From Marinobacter sp. (lineage in GTDB: Bacteria > Pseudomonadota > Gammaproteobacteria > Pseudomonadales > Oleiphilaceae): a DNA stretch of 64,000 nucleotides. The notes beneath the pieces are model-generated. The model made no database searches. It was not told the DNA's origin and saw only the letters and a program-made list of their open reading frames with translations. The position numbers and the translations under genes are program-made. The DNA lies in contig JAGYIS010000002.1 of NCBI GenBank assembly GCA_018402255.1, positions 124,001 to 188,000 on the forward strand, given 5' to 3'. Below, one piece after another: positions 56,632-64,000 of this stretch; the first letter of the stretch is position 1, and each line of letters begins with the position of its first letter.

Positions 56632-57837
56632 ATGCAGGAATTTGACGCGATCCGACCTTATTCGGATGAAGAAACCGCTCCCGCGATCCAACGATTGATT
56701 AAAGACCCGGAGTTTCTGGATATGGTCGGCCGGTTCAAATCGCCGGTGGTGGCCAAGTGGGCGCCGGGCGTGTTGCGGGGGTTTGTTCGCCGCTGGCTGG
56801 CTCGCCATTTCGGGCATTTTCACCGGGTTGATGACTTGCAGGCCGGCTTGTCCAGCTATGTGGGCGAGCTGGTCGAGAATACAACGTCTCGCGTTACCCA
56901 TAGCGGACTGGAAAACCTGAGCAAGCATGCGTCTCACCTTTTTATCTCCAACCACCGGGACATCGTGTTTGACCCGATGGTGGTGAACTACCTGCTGTTC
57001 CAGAACGGTTTTCGCACCACCCGCATTGCCATTGGTGACAACCTGCTGGCCAACCGCGTATTTGCCGAGATGATGCGGCTCAACAAAAGCTTCGTGGTGC
57101 GCAGAAGCATGACCAGCCCCAGAGAAATGCGCGATGCCTACCTGACGCTGTCGGGATTTATCAACCACAGCATTGATCACAACGACAGCATCTGGATTGC
57201 CCAGCGTGAAGGCCGTGCAAAAGACGGAATCGACCTGACCGATCCGGCCATCATCAAGATGTTCTACATGAGCCGAAAAAAATCGGGGCTTAGCTTCGAT
57301 GAGGCGATGAACAAGCTGCACATTGTTCCGGTTTCCATCGCCTATGAATATGATCCCTGCGATGCCGACAAAGCCCGTGAGCTTGAAGTACGTGCCCGAA
57401 CGGGCACCTATCAGAAGACTGAGGGCGAGGATACCAGTCAGATCATGAAGGGGTTGACGGGGTATAAGGGCCATGTGCACGTGCACTTTGGTGCGCCCAT
57501 CGCCGATGCCCCGAGCGAACCGAAAGCCCTCGCGGCCCGCATTGATCATGAAATGCACGCCAACTACCATCTGCACGCCTCCAACCTGGTGGCCTATCAG
57601 ATGCGGGGTATACACCCGAATGCCCACGAAACGCCAGGCAACGTCAGTGACAGTGTGGTCACTGCGGAAACCTGGTCGCCGGCTGACCTGGAGGCCGCAG
57701 AGGCCGAAATGGAACGTCGCCTCGAGAGTTGCGACGAGGCGATCCGCCCTTACTTGCTGGATATGTACGCCAACCCGGTAGTGAATGCGCTGGCCGCCAA
57801 TAACATCGGCGAGAGCATCCTCACATCGGTCGACTGA
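56632..57837 (+). CDS. 1-acyl-glycerol-3-phosphate acyltransferase-like protein
   Basis: A 401-residue PlsC-type acyltransferase. The catalytic NHRDIVFDP (HX4D) is near residue 108, and IWIAQREGRAKDG serves as the FPEG-like motif. It transfers an acyl chain to a lysophosphatidate-like acceptor at the membrane (family inference). The ATG at 56632 has AGGG ahead; an ATG nine codons earlier is possible. The stop abuts the convergent glgP stop with no base between, so antisense transcription may occur. Confidence 0.85.
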   Translation: MQEFDAIRPYSDEETAPAIQRLIKDPEFLDMVGRFKSPVVAKWAPGVLRGFVRRWLARHFGHFHRVDDLQAGLSSYVGELVENTTSRVTHSGLENLSKHASHLFISNHRDIVFDPMVVNYLLFQNGFRTTRIAIGDNLLANRVFAEMMRLNKSFVVRRSMTSPREMRDAYLTLSGFINHSIDHNDSIWIAQREGRAKDGIDLTDPAIIKMFYMSRKKSGLSFDEAMNKLHIVPVSIAYEYDPCDADKARELEVRARTGTYQKTEGEDTSQIMKGLTGYKGHVHVHFGAPIADAPSEPKALAARIDHEMHANYHLHASNLVAYQMRGIHPNAHETPGNVSDSVVTAETWSPADLEAAEAEMERRLESCDEAIRPYLLDMYANPVVNALAANNIGESILTSVD

Positions 57838-60389
57838 TCAGGCCCAGAGCATGGCACCCATCTCCAGCGGGTGTGTCAGTGACGGATGGTATGGGTAGAT
57901 CCGCATGCGCAAGGTTTGCAAGCCCGGGTAGGGCGGGTTTATCCGGGTTTGGTACAGAGTGCGACCATCCGCCTCACCGCTGGGTTCAAGGATAAAATGA
58001 TCCGGACCAGGCTCGTCATGAGTGCCGGTGCAATCGGGTGTTACCAGGCATTCCACCCGGATATCATTGGGTTCAAGACCGTTCAAGGCGACCAAAAGCT
58101 GCAATTCTACCGATTCGTCCCAACCACAACGGTCCGTCACGCAGCCTTTGACTTGCACGGACACACTGTTCCAGGCAGCGCGCACCCGAGTTTTCCAGTC
58201 CGCCAACTCGGTCGCAACCCGGCCCTGATCCGCCATCATTAACCGGCCCTGGCGAGAGGCCGGCTGATAGTAGTTGCGGACATAGTCCATCACCATTCTC
58301 TGGGCGTTGAACCTGGGGGTGATGGTCTTCATGGATGCTTTCGACCGAGCTACCCAACCCTTTGAGTAACCCTGAGAAGCCCGGCTGTAATAGAGCGGGA
58401 CCACTTCCTGTTCCAGCAGGTCAAGCAGGTCTCTGGCCTCTTCCCGATTACGGAACTCATGATCCAGCCCGGTGTCTCGTGGCGGGATCGCCCATCCATT
58501 GGTGTTGTCGTAACCCTCGCCCCACCAACCGTCCAGAACGCTCAGATTGAGCGCACCATTTACGGCCGCTTTTTCCCCGGAGGTTCCGCTGGCTTCTTTC
58601 GGATACTCCGGAGTATTCAGCCAGACATCGACGCCGCTGAGCAACCGCCGGGCCATGGCCTGATCGTAATCCTCCAACAAGATAATGTGACCCATTAACG
58701 CGGGCTGCATCGACAGGCCATGGATGACCTTGATCAGCTGCTGACCCGGATGGTCCTGGGGGTGGGCTTTGCCCGCAAAGACCAGGACCACAGGATGTTC
58801 CGGATCGGTCAGTAGCCGTTCCAGCCGGGGCAAATCGGAGAAGATCAGGGTGGCGCGCTTGTAGGTCGCGAATCGCCGCGCAAAACCTATCACCAGGGCG
58901 TCTTTGTCCGGAGAGGTGAGTTGCCGGGTCATCCTCTCGGTCACCGAGTGCCCGGTGCCATTGCGCTTATGCTGGCGTTTGAGGCGTCGAACCGTAAACT
59001 CGGACATCTGTTGCTTCAGGGCTTTGTGTACGCTCCAGTAGTGATAATCCGGAATCTGATCGACAAAGCTCCAGAACTCCGGGTTCAGCAATTCGCTTTT
59101 CCAGGTGGGGGCCTGTATGTCAAACAGGCTGGCCCATTCCGGAGCCAGGAACGTTGGAACATGAATGCCGTTGGTGATGTATTCGATGGGATTTTCCCGG
59201 GGCGGAATCTGTGGCCAGATATCCGCCTCCATTTCCGATGCTACGCCGCCATGGATGCGGCTGACGCCGTTATGAAACCGGGAGCCACGAAGGCCCAGAC
59301 AGGTCATGTTAAAGCTGTCATCGCCATTCTTGGCACCCAGTGAAAAGATGCCGTCAAACTCCAGCCCGGACTGTTCCAGATAAGGCCCGAGATTGTGCTC
59401 CACCAGGGCTCTCGGAAAAATATCGTGACCAGCCGCAACCGGGGTATGCGTGGTGAACAGGGTGGCAGCGGCAACGCCTTCAAGGGCCGCGTCAAATGAA
59501 AGGCCGGCGGTCATGGCAAGGCGGCAACGTTCGAGAATCTGAAAAGCGGCATGGCCTTCGTTAATGTGCCAGGCGGTTGGCTCGATCCCCAACTCGGTGA
59601 GCACCCGGGTGCCACCAATGCCGAGCAACATCTCCTGACTGATGCGGGTCGTGGCATCACCGCCGTAAAGCTGCAGGGTGAGGGCCTGATCGTCGGGGCT
59701 GTTGGCGGGCGTGTTTGAGTCCAGCAGGTACAACCGGATGTGCCCCACACGGGCTTGCCATACCCGGGCGTGGACTTCGCGGCCGGGAAAGGGGACCGAT
59801 ACGGTTAACGGCTCGCCGTCTTTTCCACCGGAGTGATCGGCAGTTCGTCGCTGGGATGAGACCGATACCGGGCAATTTGTTGGCCTTGAGCGTCGATGGT
59901 CTGAATAAAATAGCCCTGCTGATACAACAAGCCCACCGCCACAAACGGCAAGCCCAGATCGCTGGCGGCCTTGCAGTGGTCACCCGCAAGAATGCCCAAC
60001 CCTCCGGAATAGATCGGGAAGCTTTCATGGAAGCCAAATTCGGCACAAAAATAGGCCACCAGGTTGTTAGCCGGGTCCAGCGCCTCGACCACGCCGGCAC
60101 CGGGTTCGGATTCCAGATAGGCGTCGTAGCTGGACAGCACGCGTCGATATTCCGCGAGGAATGCGCGATCCTCGGCAGCTTCGTTAAGCCGGGTTTGAGA
60201 GGCTCTGCGCAGGAACAGTTTCGGGTTGTGCTCTACCTTCTGCCAGAGTCTTAAATCGATCCGGGCGAACAAACTCCGGACGCCATGATCCCAACTGTAA
60301 AACAGGTCGTTGGCCAGAACCTCAAGTCGCGCTATGGCCTCCGGAATGTGGGGGCGTGCTTCCAGCCGAAATTCGGTTGCCTTGTGCAT
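57838..60389 (-). CDS. glgP: Alpha-glucan phosphorylase, one frame break
   Basis: A GT35 phosphorylase of about 850 residues that releases glucose 1-phosphate from glycogen. FHESFPIYSGGLGILAGDHCK is N-terminal, and the PLP lysine region is NTPEYPKEASGTSGEKAAVNGA with LDGWWGEG. The frame breaks at TTTT 59821-59824; one more A on the coding strand joins PVEK to DGEPLTVSVPFPG. The start has GGGAGG eight bases ahead. It is third in glgB-glgA-glgP. Confidence 0.92.
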
Positions 60390-60422
60390 GATAATGACCT
60401 CCCTTGGGTCATGGGCACTGCG

Positions 60423-61889
60423 TTAGTCGTTGTGGAGCCGGCCATCGCCGGTAAGCAGGTTCTGGTACAGGGTTGCGTATTCTTTGGCTCGTTGTTTCCA
60501 GGAATAGTCGGCAGCCATCCCGTTGTCCTGCAATCGACGCCAGGCTTTTTTATTCGTAATGGCGCTCAATGCCCGTTCAATGGCTCTCAGGAGTGCATCC
60601 GGTGTCGGCTCCCTGAACACAAATCCATTGGCTTTGGCTGCGGTTTCTTCCAAAGGGTCAAAGACCGTGTCGTTCAGTCCACCAACGCCATGCACTACGG
60701 GAATGGTGCCGTAACGGAGGCTGTACATCTGATTGAGGCCGCAGGGCTCAAACCGGGACGGCATCAGGAACAGATCACTGCCAGCAGTAATCCGGTGGGC
60801 AAGGCCCTCGTTGTAGCCGAGGGTCAGCGACAATTGCCGGGGCCAGTCCCGGGCCAATTCCTGCAGGCGCTGATGGTAATGGCTCTGGCCGGCACCCAAT
60901 AAGGCAAACTGGCATCCGCGCTCCAGCAGGGGTGGTATCACCGCCAGCAGCCAATCCAGTCCCTTTTGCTCTACCAGGCGGCCGACAAATCCAAGCAGCG
61001 GCGCCCCGCTGGCCTCAAGCCCGAGCTCCTGCGTGAGCCGAGCCTTGCACTGGATTTTGTTCTTCAGGTGGCCAGGACCGTAGTGGAAGTCCAGCCAGGG
61101 ATCCTGCTCCGGGTCCCAGGCGCGGGTATCAATACCGTTAAGAATGCCAAGCAGGTGGCCGGCGCGATGCCGCAATAGCCCGTCCAGGCCATACCCGAAC
61201 CAGGGCGTCTGTATCTCATCGGCATAGGATGGACTGACGGTGGTGATGGCATCGCTGAACACCAGACCGCCTTTTATAAATGACAGCTGATCGTGAAACT
61301 CCAGACACTCCATTCGCCAGAGATAATCCGGTAAGCCCAACGCTCGGAAGGTTTCCTGGGAGAACAGCCCCTGATAGGCCAGGTTATGAATGGTAAACAC
61401 TGTCTTGGGAGGGTGCTGGGCGCTATCCAGAAACACCGGGATCAAGCCGGATTGCCAATCGTTGCAATGCACAACATCCGGCTGCCAAGACAAGCCCAAT
61501 TGACCCAGCGCCATCATCGCCCCAATCCGGGCGAACAGATGAAACCGGTGGGCGTTGTCCCACCAGTCTTCACCTTTCTCATCCTGATAGGGACTGTCAC
61601 CACAACGGTCAAACAGTGCAGGGCAGTCAACGAGCCATAGACTGACCGGGGTGCCGGGCAACCGGGTTTGCCAGAGCGCGATGTCATACTGGCCATAACG
61701 GAACCGGGTTTTCCGGCGAGAGCCAGCCTCTCTGGCGGCCTGTAAAGCGGCAGGGTATCCCGGTAACAATATCTGGCAGTCTAGCCCAAGCTTGCAAAGT
61801 GCTTCGGGAAGGCTGGCGGAAACATCCGCCAAGCCGCCGGTTTTTACCAACGGGAAAACCTCACTGGTGGCAAACAGAATTCTGGTCAT
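60423..61889 (-). CDS. glgA: Glycogen synthase
   Basis: A GT5 ADP-glucose glycogen synthase of 488 residues. The substrate motif [16 protein letters not shown] is at residues 17-32, HNLAYQGLF in the middle, and the C-terminal [20 protein letters not shown] holds the catalytic GT-B residues. It elongates alpha-1,4-glucan from ADP-glucose, but no ADP-glucose pyrophosphorylase (glgC) is in this window. ATG 61889 overlaps the glgB stop as ATGA. Confidence 0.95.
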   Translation of the reverse strand: MTRILFATSEVFPLVKTGGLADVSASLPEALCKLGLDCQILLPGYPAALQAAREAGSRRKTRFRYGQYDIALWQTRLPGTPVSLWLVDCPALFDRCGDSPYQDEKGEDWWDNAHRFHLFARIGAMMALGQLGLSWQPDVVHCNDWQSGLIPVFLDSAQHPPKTVFTIHNLAYQGLFSQETFRALGLPDYLWRMECLEFHDQLSFIKGGLVFSDAITTVSPSYADEIQTPWFGYGLDGLLRHRAGHLLGILNGIDTRAWDPEQDPWLDFHYGPGHLKNKIQCKARLTQELGLEASGAPLLGFVGRLVEQKGLDWLLAVIPPLLERGCQFALLGAGQSHYHQRLQELARDWPRQLSLTLGYNEGLAHRITAGSDLFLMPSRFEPCGLNQMYSLRYGTIPVVHGVGGLNDTVFDPLEETAAKANGFVFREPTPDALLRAIERALSAITNKKAWRRLQDNGMAADYSWKQRAKEYATLYQNLLTGDGRLHND

Positions 61890-63775
61890 GGCGCCGCTCT
61901 GAGGAGAATCAGGCCCAGCGGTGGGACGGTCAGATCGACCGCATGGGGCCTTGCCATCCAGGGTTCGTCCGTGGCTTGTAAAGCTAATGGGTTACCCAGA
62001 TTGCTGCCGCCGTAGTATTCGGAATCCGAGTTGAAAATCTCGTGCCAGATGCCCCCCCGGGGCAAGCCGATTCGGTAATGGTGCCGGGGTATCGGTGTGA
62101 AATTGATAACGACCACCAACATCTGATCACCGCTGCCGCCTCGGCGTAAATAGCTGACCACAGATTGCGGCGAATCGTGGCAGTCAATCCACTCAAAGCC
62201 TTCACTGGTATAGTTTCGGCCATGGAGCGCGGACTCTCGACGGTATAGCCCGTTGAGATCCTGAACCAGCTTCTGGATGCCCCGATGACCTTGCTGCTCG
62301 AGCAAATTCCAGTCCAGCTCTCGCTTCTCGCTCCACTCCCGGCGTTGGCCGAATTCACCGCCCATAAACAGAAGTTTGGCGCCCGGATAGGTGTACATGT
62401 AGCTGAACAACAACCGAAGCGATGCGCGCTGCTGCCAGTCGTCCCCGGGCATTTTCTGGATCAGACTCGATTTGCCGTGGACGACCTCGTCGTGGGACAG
62501 GGGCAGCAGGAAATTCTCAGAGTAGGCATAAAGCAGTCCAAACGTGAGTTTGTCATGGTGGTATTGCCTGAACACAGGGTCGTGATGCAGGTAGTCCAGT
62601 GTGTCGTGCATCCATCCCATGTTCCATTTCAGATTAAAGCCCATCCCTCCGATTTCCGGTGGTCGGGTTACCCTGGGCCAGGACGTCGACTCCTCGGCCA
62701 TCATCAAGGTGCCCGGAAACCGGCTCTGGCAAACCCGGTTCAAGTCTTTAAGGAACTCAACAGCTTCCAGATTCTCGTGGCCGCCGTATTCGTTCGGTAG
62801 CCATTCACCCTCTTTGCGGGAGTAATTCAGGTAGAGCATGGAGGCGACGGCATCTACCCGCAGGCCGTCCATGTGAAACGTATCCAGCCAGAAGAGCGCG
62901 CTGCCGATCAGAAAGTTGCGCACCTCATGGCGGCCGTAATTGTAGATGAGCGTGCCCCAGTCCTGATGACGACCACGGCGTGGGTCTTCATGTTCATAAA
63001 GAGCCGTGCCATCAAAATGGCCAAGGGCATAGTCGTCATCCGGAAAGTGACCGGGCACCCAATCCAGAATCACGCCAATATTGTTCTGGTGGCATTGATC
63101 AATCAGGTAGCGGAGATCGTCCGCGCTGCCGTATCGGCTCGTGGGCGCGTAATAACCGGTGGTTTGATAGCCCCAGGATTCATCCAGCGGGTGTTCGGTA
63201 ATGGGCAAAAACTCGATGTGGGTAAAACCGGTCTCCAACACATAAGGGATCAGCTGGTCCGCCAGTTCCCGGTAGTTTAGCCAGCGGCCCGAACCATGAT
63301 GGCGCCAGGAGCCGGGATGCACCTCGTAGATGCAGATAGGGCGATGTTGCCAGTCGAACCGGCTTCGCTGCTCGAGCCAGTCGCCATCGCCCCAGCCGTA
63401 ACGACCGCGCTCTGTGACAACGGCTGCGGTGTCTGGCCTGAGCTCAAAAGCCTGGCCGTATGGGTCTGACTTGATGATCTCACCACGGGCGGTGGTAATG
63501 GCAAACTTATACAGGGCACCAGATCCGATGCCGGGAACAAACAGGCTCCACACGCCAGACCCTGCGTTCAGCGTCAGTTTGTGCCGGCTTGAATCCCACT
63601 CGTTAAAGTCACCCACCACACTGACAGCGCGAGCGTTAGGCGCCCAGACAGCAAAACGGACGCCCTCGGTGCCGCGATGGTTAAGCAGATGCGCGCCCAG
63701 CACATTGTAGATGTGCCAGTGGCGACCTTCGGAGAACAGATGGAGGTCAAACTCGCTCAGGGTAGGGCTTTCCAT
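61886..63775 (-). CDS. glgB: 1,4-alpha-glucan branching enzyme
   Basis: A GH13 branching enzyme of 629 residues. A CBM48 domain (about 15-115; [21 protein letters not shown]) is followed by a TIM barrel with the nucleophile in [13 protein letters not shown] and acid/base in [26 protein letters not shown] completes the active site. ATG 63775 ([14 protein letters not shown]) has GAGG just ahead; an earlier Met in the frame is less likely. First gene of glgBAP. Confidence 0.95.
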   Translation of the reverse strand: MESPTLSEFDLHLFSEGRHWHIYNVLGAHLLNHRGTEGVRFAVWAPNARAVSVVGDFNEWDSSRHKLTLNAGSGVWSLFVPGIGSGALYKFAITTARGEIIKSDPYGQAFELRPDTAAVVTERGRYGWGDGDWLEQRSRFDWQHRPICIYEVHPGSWRHHGSGRWLNYRELADQLIPYVLETGFTHIEFLPITEHPLDESWGYQTTGYYAPTSRYGSADDLRYLIDQCHQNNIGVILDWVPGHFPDDDYALGHFDGTALYEHEDPRRGRHQDWGTLIYNYGRHEVRNFLIGSALFWLDTFHMDGLRVDAVASMLYLNYSRKEGEWLPNEYGGHENLEAVEFLKDLNRVCQSRFPGTLMMAEESTSWPRVTRPPEIGGMGFNLKWNMGWMHDTLDYLHHDPVFRQYHHDKLTFGLLYAYSENFLLPLSHDEVVHGKSSLIQKMPGDDWQQRASLRLLFSYMYTYPGAKLLFMGGEFGQRREWSEKRELDWNLLEQQGHRGIQKLVQDLNGLYRRESALHGRNYTSEGFEWIDCHDSPQSVVSYLRRGGSGDQMLVVVINFTPIPRHHYRIGLPRGGIWHEIFNSDSEYYGGSNLGNPLALQATDEPWMARPHAVDLTVPPLGLILLRAAP

Positions 63776-63982
63776 AGACCTCAAATTCCCGATCAGAATG
63801 GCTGGGTGCAACTCACACCATTGAACGCCTTGGCGCCTGTTTAAAAAATGATCTGAAACAAATTACCGTCACAATGCCGTGGTAGTGTTCTAATATTAGT
63901 ATCGATGTCAAAGTTCTGTCGATTTCCTCCTCAGAAAAACAGAAGAGGGCAGAAGACCACACTGGTTTTCAGGGAAGCAGCC

Positions 63983-64000
63983 ATGCAAACATCACAGCGT
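63983..64000 (+). CDS. Partial gene start at the right edge
   Basis: ATG CAA ACA TCA CAG CGT continues beyond the window, with AGGGAAG about six bases ahead of the ATG. It is divergent from glgB. Only six codons are visible, so I do not propose a function. The intergenic 63776-63982 is A/T-rich and probably holds both promoters; I see no other feature in it. Confidence 0.35.

Noticed and set aside
56602..57627. Minus-strand open frame opposite the acyltransferase
   Set aside because: Acyltransferase motifs on the plus strand are convincing and the reverse frame shows no domain.

Overview
The window reads as chromosome of a marine, Marinobacter-like gammaproteobacterium (inference). GC looks to be in the high fifties, genes are densely packed on both strands, and many are joined by ATGA or TGATG overlaps. 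The gene set fits: EtfD divergent from EtfBA with a PsrA-like palindrome, a phasin beside a PhaD-type regulator, a Cio-type bd oxidase, an RssB/RssC-type pair and a THxN PEP-CTERM protein. I see no phage, insertion sequence, CRISPR array or rRNA. The only tRNA is tRNA-Leu(TAA).

Layout. 0.2-2.6 kb: 5-oxoprolinase pxpABC. 2.6-5.2 kb: ferrochelatase, then a small sulfur locus (DUF442-type sulfurtransferase-like protein and two YeeE/YedE half-transporters). 5.5-7.4 kb: phasin, TetR regulator, exonuclease III. 7.5-14.4 kb: a tightly overlapped lipid-modification operon (desaturase, NTF2-like, SDR, FAD amine oxidase, DUF1365, Cfa, DUF2878, secreted protein). 14.4-21.8 kb: flavoprotein, SAMHD1-like HD protein, RssB/RssC-like pair, GpsA, SixA, radical SAM, DUF1285. 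22-26.4 kb: FKBP isomerase and the ETF electron-transfer module. 26.4-29.1 kb: small membrane proteins and a saccharopine-dehydrogenase-like enzyme. 29.1-34.9 kb: cydABDC. 35-41.5 kb: methyltransferase, tRNA, PEP-CTERM protein, enoyl-CoA hydratase, DUF192, ABC-2 exporter, small unknowns. 41.6-48.7 kb: a selenium locus. 48.7-57.8 kb: PilZ-like protein, GNAT/nitrilase fusion, chemoreceptor, periplasmic binding protein, DUF4442, RecQ, acyltransferase. 57.8-63.8 kb: glgBAP.

The most interesting system is the selenium locus: a PhnCDE-like transporter of the type annotated as putative selenate importer (with a two-module fused permease), a SenB-type selenosugar synthase, and an NADH-dehydrogenase-like/SelD fusion. 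Known consumers of selenophosphate or selenosugar (SenA, MnmH, SelA/SelB/tRNA-Sec) are absent from the window. This suggests import, reduction and activation of selenium, then transfer to a sugar whose final use is unknown.

A caution applies throughout. Ten conserved genes carry eleven single-base frame breaks. Seven are apparent deletions and four apparent insertions, the deletions falling in short homopolymer runs, and both halves of each protein stay intact. I treat them as probable sequencing errors rather than decay, and I annotate each gene across its break.
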